From the NCBI RefSeq assembly GCF_014529945.1, contig NZ_JACVFB010000004.1:62001-126000 (forward strand): a stretch of DNA of 64,000 nucleotides, written 5' to 3'. A program made the translations under genes and the position numbers. This DNA comes from Chitinophaga varians. Lineage in GTDB: Bacteria; Bacteroidota; Bacteroidia; Chitinophagales; Chitinophagaceae. Below, piece by piece: positions 31,942-41,128 of this stretch; positions within the stretch are counted from its first letter, which is position 1; each line of letters opens with the position of its first letter. The notes beneath the pieces are model-generated. The model was not told the origin of the DNA. It made no database searches and saw only the letters and a program-made list of their open reading frames with translations.

Positions 31942-34473
31942 ATGCGCCAACACCTTCTTCTGGCACTGCTGTTGCTTGGCTTTACCACTGCTATGGCCCA
32001 GATCCCTACGCCTGACCAGTTTTTGGGCTACCCGCTGGGTAGTCAGTTCACTCCTCATTACCGTGTACTGGATTACTTCCGACAAGTGGCGGCTACAGCC
32101 AAAAATGTGAAGGTGGAACAGTATGGCACCACTTATGAAGGTCGTCCGCTGATTACCGCTACCATCGCTTCCCCGGCCAATTTCAGCCGGCTGGACGAGA
32201 TCCGGCAGAGAAGCCTCGACATGTCTATGGCCAAAGGCGGCCAGGCCGGTGACCAGCCCGTGATCGTATGGCTTAGCTACAATGTGCATGGCAACGAGGC
32301 TGTTTCTACAGAAGCAGCCATGAAAACGCTGTATGAACTGGTGAATAACGGCAACGCACAAACGCAACAATGGCTGCAGAATACCGTGGTGGTCATAGAC
32401 CCCTGCCTCAACCCTGACGGGCGTGAGCGGTATGTCAATTTCTATAACGCAGTACGCGGCGTACAACCGGACGTGAACCGTTACTCCCGCGAACATAATG
32501 AACCCTGGCCCGGCGGAAGGCCCAACCACTACTATTTTGACCTGAACCGTGACTGGGCCTGGCAAACGCAACGTGAATCACAGCAGCGGGTAACCCGCTA
32601 CAACCAATGGATGCCACAGCTGCATGTCGATTTCCATGAACAGGAAATCGAAGCGCCCTACTATTTTGCGCCGGCAGCAGAGCCTTTCCATGACGCCATC
32701 ACCCCCTGGCAGCGCGAAGTCCAGGTGATGATCGGTAAAAACAATGCAAAATATTTCGATCAGGAAGGATGGCTCTATTTTACCAAAGAACGCTTCGATC
32801 TTTTCTATCCCAGCTATGGCGATACCTATCCCATGTATAATGGCGCTATCGGTATGACCTACGAGCAGGGCGGCAGTGGCCGCGCCGGTGTAGCGGTACT
32901 GAAGCGGGACGGAGATACGCTCACCCTTACCGACCGTATCGCGCACCACTTTACCACCGGCATGTCTACCATCGAAGTGGCTTCCCAACAAGCCGGCCGC
33001 ATCCTGAAAGAATATGTGCAGTACTTTGAAACCGCTAAAAAAGATCCGCAGGGAGGTTATAAATCTTATGTAGTGAAATCCGGTGGTAATCCGGAGAAAC
33101 TGAACGGGCTGGCCGACCTGCTGCGCAGAAATAATATTGCGTTCGGCTACGGCGCCAACGCCGGCAACGCCAGTGGATTCAACTACTTCACCGGTAAAAC
33201 AGAGGCTTTCTCTATCACTAAAGAAGACCTGGTGATCAACGCTTACCAGCCCCGCTCCAATATGCTGCGGGTGCTGTTTGAACCAACATCCCGCCTCACT
33301 GATTCGGTGACATACGATATCACCGCATGGGCCATGCCTTATGTGTACGGATTAACCTCTTACGCTGTGAAACAGCCGCTGACACCGGCCGCGGACGCTC
33401 CGGCTGCTCCGGCCAATACAGCCCTGGCAACGCAACATCCATATGCCTACCTGGCACAATGGAACAGCGTCCGCGATGTGAAATTCCTGTCAGCACTGCT
33501 TAAACGTGGCATGAAAGTACGTTTCACAGAAGCGCCTTTTACTTCCGGTGGTAAAACATTCCCTGCCGGCACACTCGTGATTACCCGTACCGGCAATAAT
33601 AACAATGGCGTATCATTCGACAGCTATATTACTTCTCAGGCGGATAAATACAAGATCACACTCGATGCGGTAGCAACCGGCTTTGTAGAAAAAGGGATGG
33701 ATTTCGGCTCCGATAAGATCCGTTATATCAAAGCCCCTAAAGTGATGCTGGTCACGGGCGACGATGTTTCGTCCCTGGGAGTGGGCGAGATATGGCATTT
33801 CTTTGAGCAGCAGCTGGATTACCCGATAACGGTGGTGAATGAACGAAACCTGAATAACGTGAAGTGGGACCAGATAGATGTATTGATCCTGGCAGACGGC
33901 GAGTACAAAACATTTACTGAAAAGGCAGCCACTGAACGACTGAAAGAATGGATCAGTAAAGGAGGAAAATTAATTGCCCTTGAAACCGCTGCGGAACAGG
34001 TGTCCGAGGCCGAATGGGGCATTAAACTGAAGAAAGAGAAAGAAGAAGGCACACCGGAAAAAAACAAACAACTGGAAGATGCTTCTTATGATGCGCTGAA
34101 GCCTTATGCTAACCGGGAGCGGGAAAGTGTGCGGCAGTTCATTCCGGGCGCCATCTTTAAAGTACAGCTGGATACCACACATCCGCTGGCTTTCGGTTAT
34201 CCGGGAGTGTATTATACACTCAAACAGGACAGCCGGTTGTATGAGTTCATCGACAACAGCGGCTGGAATGTGGGCGTCTTAAAGAAAGATAATTATCTCA
34301 GTGGCTTCGTGGGAGCAGATACCCGTAATCGCCTGAAAGACGGATTGCTCTTCGGTGTAAAAGAAATAGGCAACGGTTCGGTGGTTATCCTGGCCGATAA
34401 TCCGCTGTTCAGAAGTTTCTGGGAAAATGGTAAACTGATGTTCAGTAACGCGGTGTTCCTCGTGGGACAATAA
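31942..34473 (+). CDS. Exported M14-family zinc carboxypeptidase-like protein
   Basis: An 843-residue protein, start ATG at 31942, signal peptide MRQHLLLALLLLGFTTAMAQ. An in-frame ATG at 31858 lies inside the divergent gene and is rejected. The M14 domain (about 35-320) has the zinc ligands His116/Glu119 in YNVHGNEAVSTEAAM and a third His in LHVDFHEQE (228 or 232). NPDGRERYVN is the typical substrate block. The C-terminal half contains an amidotransferase-like Rossmann segment (KVMLVTGDDV...LGVGEIWHFFEQQLDYPITVV), a usual add-on in Bacteroidota M14 proteins. It probably degrades periplasmic peptides. The stop codon directly abuts that of the convergent redoxin gene with no terminator. Confidence 0.92.
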   Translation: MRQHLLLALLLLGFTTAMAQIPTPDQFLGYPLGSQFTPHYRVLDYFRQVAATAKNVKVEQYGTTYEGRPLITATIASPANFSRLDEIRQRSLDMSMAKGGQAGDQPVIVWLSYNVHGNEAVSTEAAMKTLYELVNNGNAQTQQWLQNTVVVIDPCLNPDGRERYVNFYNAVRGVQPDVNRYSREHNEPWPGGRPNHYYFDLNRDWAWQTQRESQQRVTRYNQWMPQLHVDFHEQEIEAPYYFAPAAEPFHDAITPWQREVQVMIGKNNAKYFDQEGWLYFTKERFDLFYPSYGDTYPMYNGAIGMTYEQGGSGRAGVAVLKRDGDTLTLTDRIAHHFTTGMSTIEVASQQAGRILKEYVQYFETAKKDPQGGYKSYVVKSGGNPEKLNGLADLLRRNNIAFGYGANAGNASGFNYFTGKTEAFSITKEDLVINAYQPRSNMLRVLFEPTSRLTDSVTYDITAWAMPYVYGLTSYAVKQPLTPAADAPAAPANTALATQHPYAYLAQWNSVRDVKFLSALLKRGMKVRFTEAPFTSGGKTFPAGTLVITRTGNNNNGVSFDSYITSQADKYKITLDAVATGFVEKGMDFGSDKIRYIKAPKVMLVTGDDVSSLGVGEIWHFFEQQLDYPITVVNERNLNNVKWDQIDVLILADGEYKTFTEKAATERLKEWISKGGKLIALETAAEQVSEAEWGIKLKKEKEEGTPEKNKQLEDASYDALKPYANRERESVRQFIPGAIFKVQLDTTHPLAFGYPGVYYTLKQDSRLYEFIDNSGWNVGVLKKDNYLSGFVGADTRNRLKDGLLFGVKEIGNGSVVILADNPLFRSFWENGKLMFSNAVFLVGQ

Positions 34474-35079
34474 TCAGCGGTTCCTTTTAATATTACAGCC
34501 CAGTGTGCTGGAAGTGCTGGTGGTAACGGATTTGCCGGCCAGCATTTCCGTAATGGCATTTTGCAGATGACGGGCTTTTACCGCATCTGCATTGCCGGGG
34601 TTATCATCTATAGCCCCTTTGTAAGCCAGACGGTTGTTCTTGTCGAACAGATAACACTCCGGGGTATGGTTGGCGTCGAAGGCATCTGCCAGTTCCGCAT
34701 TTTTATCCAGGATATAATAACATTGAAACGCATGCTGCGTGGCATAGGCCTTCATGGCGGAAAACGAATCCCCGTCGGCACGATTGGCCTCATTGGAATT
34801 CACCATCACCACACCGATATTGTTCTTATGTGCTAAAGCGCAGATGTTGTGCAGCCGTTCCTGGTTGCGTACCATATACGGACACTGATTGCTGCTAAAG
34901 ATGATCAGCAGGCCGTTGCTGCCTTTGGCACTATTCAGGGAAATTTCCTTTCCGGAAACATCCATCCATTTCAGATCTGGTTTGGGAAGAGCGGCGCCGG
35001 GTTCAAGCGGATTCTCGACAGCCGGGATGGCTGCGGTAAAAACGAGGGCACAGGCAAGGTAAAGAGCGGACTTCATCAT
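34474..35079 (-). CDS. Exported thioredoxin-fold redoxin (peroxiredoxin-like)
   Basis: A 201-residue protein with a signal peptide (MMKSALYLACALVFTAAIP; a second ATG one codon on is equally possible). The thioredoxin fold runs LIIFSSNQCPYMVRNQERL, with a single Cys in CPYM instead of CxxC, and later HTPECYLFDKN, the cis-Pro-like strand. A CPYM peroxidatic-type Cys without a vicinal partner suggests a thiol peroxidase or redox sensor of the AhpC/TSA-redoxin type. Two other Cys (about 162 and 196) could resolve it. It ends at position 34474, directly adjoining the M14 stop. Confidence 0.85.
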   Translation of the reverse strand: MMKSALYLACALVFTAAIPAVENPLEPGAALPKPDLKWMDVSGKEISLNSAKGSNGLLIIFSSNQCPYMVRNQERLHNICALAHKNNIGVVMVNSNEANRADGDSFSAMKAYATQHAFQCYYILDKNAELADAFDANHTPECYLFDKNNRLAYKGAIDDNPGNADAVKARHLQNAITEMLAGKSVTTSTSSTLGCNIKRNR

Positions 35080-35206
35080 ATTATGAGAATTTCGTGTCCA
35101 GTATAAATATAATCAATGCGACAGTAATTTTCCTGACAGTTGACAGGAAATTCTTAGAAAGATATAATAAAAAAAGTTAAAATAAAAATTTTCGGCAGAT
35201 AAGATA

Positions 35207-36187
35207 TTAGCGGAGTAACGGGCTACTGGCCGGCTTTTCCTCTTTCTGCTCCGTTTCCTGTCGCGCATCACTGAGCGCGCGGATACTGGCATTGAGCTCG
35301 AAGCCCACCAGAAGGATGAACGAGTTGAAGAAGACCCACAACATGAGGATCAGGATAGTACCGATAGAACCATAGATCTTGTTATAGTTCCCGAAGTGGT
35401 TCACAAAATAGGAAAAGCCGATGGTCACGACGATCATAAAAATGGTGCTCACCGTAGCACCGGCGGTGATGAACTTCCACTTTTTGGTGGTGGCGGCGCC
35501 AATACGGTACAGCACTGAATTCACCGAATAAAACAGGAATACGATGAACACCCAGCGGGCGACATCGATGAGGCTGAGCAGCCGCGCATTTTGCACACCG
35601 GTAAGATTGAACAACCAGCGGAGGGTAGCCCCCTGAATAATGATCAGGGCAACGGTCACCAGCAACAACACCACCAGTATCAGTGTCAGTTGCAGTGCAA
35701 TCAGGCGGTTTTGCCACCATTTACGCTTACGGAAACCGGCGCCTTCTATTTTACTGAAGGAGCGTAAAATGCCCATCACGCCATTGGAAGAGTAGAAGAA
35801 GCCCATCAGGAAAGCCACTGACAGCAAGCCATTGCGATGGGTGTACAGGAAATCATGGATCATTTCCCGTACGATCATGTAGGTGTTGTAGTTGGGCGTG
35901 AGGTCCTGGGCAAGATCATAGAGCGTAGGCTCAATGTTCTTTACCGGCACATAGGGAACAAGTGTAAACAGAAAGATAAAGAAGGGCGGAATAGCCAGCA
36001 GGAAGTTGAAAGAAATAGCTCTGGCCCTGTCTCCCAGTCCTCTCGCTTTGGTTTCCTGGCCGAAATATTTCAGCACATCATACAGTGGTAGTCCTTCAAA
36101 ACCTGGCAGGATAAGGGTTTTACTCCTGTTAACCAACCAACGGTAAGGACGTGAACGGAAGATGATGTTTTCGGGTTTAAAAACCAA
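35207..36187 (-). CDS. YihY/BrkB-family inner-membrane protein
   Basis: A 326-residue polytopic protein with about six transmembrane helices (clusters at about 40-65, 100-125, 145-170, 185-210, 220-245, 255-280). Family blocks: AISFNFLLAIPPFFIFLFTL and NVEVGFELNASI-like ILLVGFELNASI at the end of the membrane region. The polar C-terminus (SDARQETEQKEEKPASS) is cytoplasmic. The family was once taken for RNase BN; its function is not settled. A family C repeat precedes the gene. A weak hairpin (TTTCCTG...CAGGAAA at about 35128-35151) follows it. Confidence 0.93.
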   Translation of the reverse strand: MVFKPENIIFRSRPYRWLVNRSKTLILPGFEGLPLYDVLKYFGQETKARGLGDRARAISFNFLLAIPPFFIFLFTLVPYVPVKNIEPTLYDLAQDLTPNYNTYMIVREMIHDFLYTHRNGLLSVAFLMGFFYSSNGVMGILRSFSKIEGAGFRKRKWWQNRLIALQLTLILVVLLLVTVALIIIQGATLRWLFNLTGVQNARLLSLIDVARWVFIVFLFYSVNSVLYRIGAATTKKWKFITAGATVSTIFMIVVTIGFSYFVNHFGNYNKIYGSIGTILILMLWVFFNSFILLVGFELNASIRALSDARQETEQKEEKPASSPLLR

Positions 36188-36197
36188 ACTATTTGAA

Positions 36198-36323
36198 GAT
36201 TTAGTTATTTAGTTATTTTCTTATTTAGGGCTGTCTTGGCTATTTAGTTATCTTATTATTCGCCTACTGTAATGAAATTATGCAACCTCAATACTAAAAT
36301 AACCAAATAACTAAATATTAAAA
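36198..36323. repeat. Family C inverted-repeat element, copy 3
   Basis: The left arm is ATTTAGTTATTTAGTTATTTTC (36198-36220). The right arm (36295-36323) is AAAATAACCAAATAACTAAA plus TATT. The inter-arm region, about 75 nt, is unique. The right arm contains the stop codon of mltG. Confidence 0.65.
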
Positions 36324-37361
36324 TCCACGTTTGTTCAGCTCCGCCTGATATTTTCTGGCGTTGATCAAATGTTCCGCATATGTAGCTGCAAAAGCATGGT
36401 AGCCTGAAAAGTCAGACCTGGCGCAAAAGTACAAATAATCTGTTTCCGGTGTGTTCAGCACGGCGTTTATTGTTTTTTCAGATGGCGTGCAGATGGGCCC
36501 CGGGGGGAAGCCCTCATAACGGTAAGTATTATACGGAGAATCAAACTGGGTATGTGCTTCGCGTATTCTCTTCAGGCCAAAGTCCTGGAGCGCGAATTTA
36601 ACTGTGGGATCTGCCTGCAGGCGCATGCCTTTGCGGAAGCGGTTCAGGTACACGCTGGAAATGATGGGTTTCTCGTCCAGTTTGTTACTCTCTTCCTCCA
36701 CGATAGAGGCCAGGATGGTTACCTGAACAGGCGTGAGATTCAGTGCTTTCGCTTTCTCCCGGCGGTCGCTGGTCCAGAACTCTTCTCTTTCTTTTTCCAG
36801 TTTTTTGAAGACGGTTTCGGCGTTGGTATTCCAGTAGAACTCGTATGTATTGGGCACCACTGCGCACATGGCGGTATTAGTGTCGAGATTGAACTGACGA
36901 AGATATACCTGATCAGACAGCAGGGCGCGGAGCGCGTTGGAATCGGCTTCCAGGTTGTTGCTTACTTTCCGGACCAGGTCCTGTTTGGTACGCAGTTTAT
37001 TGATCACCAGTACCACAGGCGATTGTTTACCGGAGCGGAGCAGTTTCGCGATGTCGAAGTTGCTCATGCCGTGGGCTATTTTGTAGCGGCCGGCTTTTAC
37101 GCGGGAAGGGTATCCCAGCTCTTTCGCTACCCAGTTGAAGCTGTTGCGGTTACGGATGATGCCCTGGTCTTCCAGTCCTTCGAGCACATCATCGTAAGTG
37201 CTGCCGGTGCGGACATAGAAGTATTTGGAATCGCCGAAAGCTTTTGTATTGGGCCCAAACACCCGGTAGGAGAAATATACGAGGACACCTGCGGCCAGGC
37301 AGCCGGCGATGACGAGGCTGCGTTTAAGCCAAACGTTGGTAGGTTTTCGTTTCTTAGCCAT
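36318..37361 (-). CDS. mltG: Endolytic murein transglycosylase MltG
   Basis: A 347-residue inner-membrane protein (helix about 14-34) with a periplasmic LysM-like region and a YceG catalytic domain. The signature ASIVEEESNKLDEKPIISSVYLNRF, in pieces, carries the catalytic Glu. RLQADPTVKFAL, SPYNTYRYEGFPPGPICTP and ALNTPETDYLYF-like segments follow as in E. coli MltG. It cleaves nascent peptidoglycan strands to end glycan polymerisation. It lies downstream of secG but behind a terminator, so it has its own transcript. Confidence 0.95.
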   Translation of the reverse strand: MAKKRKPTNVWLKRSLVIAGCLAAGVLVYFSYRVFGPNTKAFGDSKYFYVRTGSTYDDVLEGLEDQGIIRNRNSFNWVAKELGYPSRVKAGRYKIAHGMSNFDIAKLLRSGKQSPVVLVINKLRTKQDLVRKVSNNLEADSNALRALLSDQVYLRQFNLDTNTAMCAVVPNTYEFYWNTNAETVFKKLEKEREEFWTSDRREKAKALNLTPVQVTILASIVEEESNKLDEKPIISSVYLNRFRKGMRLQADPTVKFALQDFGLKRIREAHTQFDSPYNTYRYEGFPPGPICTPSEKTINAVLNTPETDYLYFCARSDFSGYHAFAATYAEHLINARKYQAELNKRGF

Positions 37362-37382
37362 TCGTAACGGGTAGTGATTAAA

Positions 37383-37412
37383 AAAACCTCGCTTTTAACG
37401 GCGAGGTTTTAT
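37383..37412 (-). terminator. Rho-independent terminator of secG
   Basis: The stem AAAACCTCGC / GCGAGGTTTT (37383-37392 with 37401-37410) has a T-run on the minus strand. It ends the secG transcript before mltG. Confidence 0.85.
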
Positions 37413-37433
37413 AAAATATTATTCAGAAAAATA

Positions 37434-37802
37434 TTATTTGGAGCCTGGAGCCGGAGTGTTCGGCGCCGGTTGTTGTGGCTGAGTACCTGGCAGTTGTGCA
37501 GGTGCGGGAGCCGGAGCAGGTGCACCACCACCAGCTCTTTCAATGGCAGTAGGTGCGGAGTTGGATACCTTTCCGGATTTACCGATAAAGAAAGGAGCGG
37601 TGAGGCAGAGTACAGCAATGATAGTTGCCAGTATCCAGGTACCTTTTTCCAAAACGTCAGTTGTCTGACGCACCCCGATCACCTGATTGCCAATACCACC
37701 AAAAGAACCGGACAGCCCGCCTCCTTTAGGGTTCTGGATCAGCACGAAAAAGCCCAACAACACACAGGCTAATATGATCAGGATACCAAAAATGATTAAC
37801 AT
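37434..37802 (-). CDS. secG: Preprotein translocase subunit SecG
   Basis: A 122-residue accessory subunit of SecYEG with two transmembrane helices (about 3-25 and 58-76) and the family motif VLIQNPKGGGLSGSFGG between them. A C-terminal extension of about 40 residues, rich in Pro, Ala and Gln (PAPAPAPAQLPG), is typical for Bacteroidota SecG and probably disordered. The start is 5 bp after the stop of the upstream TPR gene, so they are co-transcribed. Confidence 0.94.
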   Translation of the reverse strand: MLIIFGILIILACVLLGFFVLIQNPKGGGLSGSFGGIGNQVIGVRQTTDVLEKGTWILATIIAVLCLTAPFFIGKSGKVSNSAPTAIERAGGGAPAPAPAPAQLPGTQPQQPAPNTPAPGSK

Positions 37803-37807
37803 AAATA

Positions 37808-39070
37808 TTAATGTTTGCTTTTATCTATTAAAGATTTTAGTTCTTGTATCTTCTGCGCAAAATAAGCGTTTTTGTCGGGATTAAGCAAACTTAATTTTTG
37901 ATATATCCTGATCGCTTGTTGGTACTGTCGTTGACGTACCCATATTTCTGCCAGTGTTTCAGATACAATGTCGTTATTGAAGGTAATGGAGTCCATGGCC
38001 ATTTTTTCGACGGTTTCGGACACTTCCGGTTCTTCGTCTTCCCCGTACAGGCGGTGGAGCTGCTGATGATACCAGTCCTTGTTGGTCCTGCCGGAGAAGT
38101 TGTCTTTGATCTGCCGCAGCCAGGAGGTGAAGCTTTTCATTTCCGCTTCGCCTTGTGCGCTGAGCTCGTCTGCATGTTCCGGGTCTTTCAACCGTTTATA
38201 GGCGAAATAATCATCGGTATACAGCGGCTGGAACGTCAGGGTGGTCTCTTCTGTTGCCGAGATCTCCAACGGGAATATTTTAATCGGCCGTTCGTCTGCT
38301 ATATCTGTATTTGTCTGATCGGTTGCTTCCGTTATTGCCTCCTGATGGAGCGTATGGTTTGTTTCCGGTGCTGCCACCATGTCAGCCGGGTCCGGGATCT
38401 CTGCTGGTATCGCGTCCGGCGTAGCTGCTTCATGGTCTGTACCGTTAACCGTCGCAGGAGGCATTTCAGCAGTGGCTTCCATGACAGCAGGGATGGGCGT
38501 TTCTTCTTCCATCACTGGTATTGCAGCAGGTGCTGCGCTTGTAAGTTCTTCTTGCACTTCTTCTTTTTCTTCTTCCACTTTTGCTTCTCCGGTCACCGGT
38601 AGGTCGGTTTCCATCTCTGCTTCAGCGATCGTCTGCTCGTTTTCCGTCCGGGTAACGGGTATCTCCGTCAGGTGTTCGGGGAACTGCTCTGCGGCTGCAG
38701 CGGCAGGTTCCACATGGGCTTCAGCCGGAGGGGCTGTTACCGTTGCTTCGGGAGTTTCCTGTACTTCGGGCAGGTCATCGGGGAGGGCATCAGCCGGTAT
38801 AGCCGGCGGTACGCGGTCTTCCACGGTTTCCAGCACGGGTTCGTGCGTAACGATATGATAAAAATGGTGAGGCTGACCGCTATACAACATTGCCTTCCTG
38901 ATGGCGGGATCATGAAGGTCGCCATGCTGGTGATATACCTTTCTGGCCAGCAGGAGCCGGGCGGCAGAAAAATAGGGATATTCCGCTACCAGCTGGTCCA
39001 TGGCGGCCACATCTACCTGGTGCAGGCTGGCCTGCAAAAAGACGTGTGCGATGATTGTGTTTGCGATCAT
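37808..39070 (-). CDS. TPR-like protein with a long acidic linker
   Basis: A 420-residue soluble protein. The N-terminal helical block (1-70, LHQVDVAAMDQLVAEYPYFSAARLLLARKV split) is conserved in Bacteroidota. A Glu/Ala/Pro/Thr-rich linker of low complexity (about 85-250) carries strong negative charge. A C-terminal TPR-like repeat (about 350-412, SETLAEIWVRQRQYQQAIRIYQKL) ends the protein. The place between lptE and secG is a recurrent Bacteroidota arrangement; the function is unknown. The linker length probably varies between strains. Confidence 0.8.
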   Translation of the reverse strand: MIANTIIAHVFLQASLHQVDVAAMDQLVAEYPYFSAARLLLARKVYHQHGDLHDPAIRKAMLYSGQPHHFYHIVTHEPVLETVEDRVPPAIPADALPDDLPEVQETPEATVTAPPAEAHVEPAAAAAEQFPEHLTEIPVTRTENEQTIAEAEMETDLPVTGEAKVEEEKEEVQEELTSAAPAAIPVMEEETPIPAVMEATAEMPPATVNGTDHEAATPDAIPAEIPDPADMVAAPETNHTLHQEAITEATDQTNTDIADERPIKIFPLEISATEETTLTFQPLYTDDYFAYKRLKDPEHADELSAQGEAEMKSFTSWLRQIKDNFSGRTNKDWYHQQLHRLYGEDEEPEVSETVEKMAMDSITFNNDIVSETLAEIWVRQRQYQQAIRIYQKLSLLNPDKNAYFAQKIQELKSLIDKSKH

Positions 39071-39087
39071 AGTCCTAATGTAGTAAA

Positions 39088-39290
39088 TTTTATTATTGGG
39101 TCATTTGATCATTGCATTATTTGATTTACGGATGGTAGCATTTTTTGATATACACATTTTTAATCCAGCGAACGATCAACATTATAGGACATGATGTGAT
39201 CTTTCCGGTCCTCAAATTTCAAAATCAAAACATTTCAAAATCCGTAAATCCAATAACCCAATAAAAAAATAACAAAATAATCCAATAGTA
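39088..39290. repeat. Family C inverted-repeat element, copy 4
   Basis: The left arm (39088-39132) contains ATTATTGGGTCATTTGATC and ends TTTACGGA. The right arm (39241-39287) starts TCCGTAAATCCAATAACCCA. The central 108 nt is unrelated. It abuts the lptE stop codon (39291) and fills the 220-bp gap before the TPR gene. Confidence 0.6.
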
Positions 39291-39812
39291 TTACCAGTTA
39301 GCGAAAGCTCTGTTGAAAATATCGTCCACGATGCCGGGGATGATATTGTCATTCAGCAGGCCGTTTTCCACAACGGAAGGGAGCTGGTTGGCAGAGAAAT
39401 CAGCAGAACGGGTAAAGGACTGGGTGAAGCCCTTTTTATCGCCTACCCGTTTGATGAACGTGATATTGATGGTCACATTCAGACGGGAAGTGGCGGCCTG
39501 GTCTACGTTGGTAACAGCGGCGTTGGAGAAGGAGTAGCCGGTAATAGCGCCACGGAACTCATAGTCGGCACGCGGCTCATTATCGCCCACCTGTGTCAGC
39601 CTGGTCTGTGAAGTGACTTTATCACGCAGTTTCTGGGTGATTTTCTGGCTGAGGGTAGGGTTGGTGATAGGCGCCCTGTTCTCAATAAAACGTACGTTCA
39701 CCGTTTTGGCCTCATTGTCGATGCTGGCGCCGGTGGTGGAATAGTGTACACTGCAACCGCCGAATAGCGCTATCATGGCAAGGGCGATGAATGTTCTGAT
39801 GGTAATGGTCAT
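39291..39812 (-). CDS. lptE: LptE-like LPS-assembly lipoprotein
   Basis: A 173-residue lipoprotein (signal MTITIRTFIALAMIALFGGC, Cys20). The Bacteroidota LptE domain is recognised by CSVHYSTTGASI, TVNVRFIENRAP, LSQKITQKLRDKV and the RADYEFRGAITGYS strand. LptE plugs the LptD barrel and helps place lipopolysaccharide in the outer leaflet. It is 16 bp downstream of the sigma-54 activator in the miaB - activator - lptE run, an order seen across Bacteroidota. Confidence 0.9.
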   Translation of the reverse strand: MTITIRTFIALAMIALFGGCSVHYSTTGASIDNEAKTVNVRFIENRAPITNPTLSQKITQKLRDKVTSQTRLTQVGDNEPRADYEFRGAITGYSFSNAAVTNVDQAATSRLNVTINITFIKRVGDKKGFTQSFTRSADFSANQLPSVVENGLLNDNIIPGIVDDIFNRAFANW

Positions 39813-39828
39813 GCTGTTGAAAATTCGT

Positions 39829-41073
39829 TTATTCGGCGATGTTATATTCTTTCAGTTTGCGGTAAAGCGTTCTTTCGGAAATGCCCAGATCGAGGGCGGC
39901 ATCCTTACGTTTGCCTTTGTGTTTCTTCAGTGCTTTTACGATCAGTTCTTTTTCCTTATCAGCAATGGAAAGGGTTTCTTCCACTTCCTCATGGTGATCG
40001 ATTTTATTGTCGGCCAGAATGATCGGCTGGTTATTGCTGATGCCGGAAGAAGGTACGGCCATTTCATTGCCGGCAGGATAGCTGTGCAATACATGGCTCT
40101 CCGGATGATATTCCGTGGCGTGTGCAACATTCGGATTTTGCAGGATGTCGAAGAACATTTTTTTGACCTCTGTTACATCTTTTTTCATGTCGAAGAAAAG
40201 CTTGTAGAGGATGTCTCTTTCTGAGGCGAAGTCGCCGCCGCTGCCGGGCTGCTGCTGCGGAGCGGCCAGCATCGGGAGTCTGTTGACTTCCGGTATTTCC
40301 GGGAGGAACCTTTTCAGGTCGTTGGCGGTGACCAGTTTGTCAGACGACAGTACGGAGATCTGTTCCGCTATATTTTTCAGTTCGCGCACATTACCACGCC
40401 AGGGATAGTTAACCAGCACCTGACGGGCTTCTTCATCCAGCTGGATAGAAGGTGTTTTATATTTCTCGGAGAAATCGACGGAGAATTTACGGAACAGCAA
40501 AGGGATGTCTTCTTTGCGGTCGCGCAGTGCCGGTACGCGGATAGGCACGGTGTTGAGGCGGTAGTAGAGGTCTTCCCGGAACTTGCCGTGCTGGGTGCGT
40601 TCCAGCAGATCGCGGTTGGTAGCGGCGATCACGCGAACATCTGTTTTCTGTACTTTGGAAGAACCTACGCGGATATATTCACCGGTTTCCAGTACGCGAA
40701 GCAGGCGGGCCTGTGTGCCCAGCGGCATTTCCCCGATTTCGTCGAGGAAGATGGTGCCGCCGTTAACGGTTTCGAAATAACCTTTACGGCTGTCTACCGC
40801 GCCGGTGAAGGAGCCTTTTTCGTGACCGAACAGTTCGGAGTCGATCGTGCCTTCAGGGATGGCGCCGCAGTTGACGGCGATGAAAGGATTATGTTTACGG
40901 GCGCTGAGCGCGTGAATGATCTGGGAAAATACTTCTTTACCTACGCCGCTCTCCCCGTTAATCAGTACGGTGAGGTCGGTATTGGCCACCTGTGCGGCCA
41001 CCTGCAGGGCGTAGTTCAATGCGGGACTGTTTCCGATAATGCCAAACCTGTTTTTGATAGCCTGTATGTCCAT
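39829..41073 (-). CDS. Sigma-54-dependent transcriptional activator without receiver domain
   Basis: A 414-residue enhancer-binding protein. The AAA+ core covers about 10-240: Walker A GESGVGKE (40-47), sigma-54 contact loop GSFTGA (87-92), Walker B GGTIFLDEIGEMP, arginine fingers in FREDLYYRLN...PALRDRKEDIP. The usual loop is GAFTGA; the Ala-to-Ser change is seen in active members too, but is notable. After a linker of about 75 residues a Fis-type HTH ends the protein (RKDAALDLGISERTLYRKLKEY). No N-terminal sensor is present, so regulation must come from the linker or expression. Target promoters are unknown; the gene lies between miaB and lptE. Confidence 0.94.
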   Translation of the reverse strand: MDIQAIKNRFGIIGNSPALNYALQVAAQVANTDLTVLINGESGVGKEVFSQIIHALSARKHNPFIAVNCGAIPEGTIDSELFGHEKGSFTGAVDSRKGYFETVNGGTIFLDEIGEMPLGTQARLLRVLETGEYIRVGSSKVQKTDVRVIAATNRDLLERTQHGKFREDLYYRLNTVPIRVPALRDRKEDIPLLFRKFSVDFSEKYKTPSIQLDEEARQVLVNYPWRGNVRELKNIAEQISVLSSDKLVTANDLKRFLPEIPEVNRLPMLAAPQQQPGSGGDFASERDILYKLFFDMKKDVTEVKKMFFDILQNPNVAHATEYHPESHVLHSYPAGNEMAVPSSGISNNQPIILADNKIDHHEEVEETLSIADKEKELIVKALKKHKGKRKDAALDLGISERTLYRKLKEYNIAE

Positions 41074-41128
41074 AAGTGGTAACCCGATTGTTTAATGGTC
41101 CAAAAATGAGCAGGCAGCAGCGGGCAGG

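Noticed and set aside
34471..34476. A missing terminator as a sign of gene fusion or frameshift
   Set aside because: The M14 and redoxin genes are convergent with complete C-termini; the stop codons merely adjoin.
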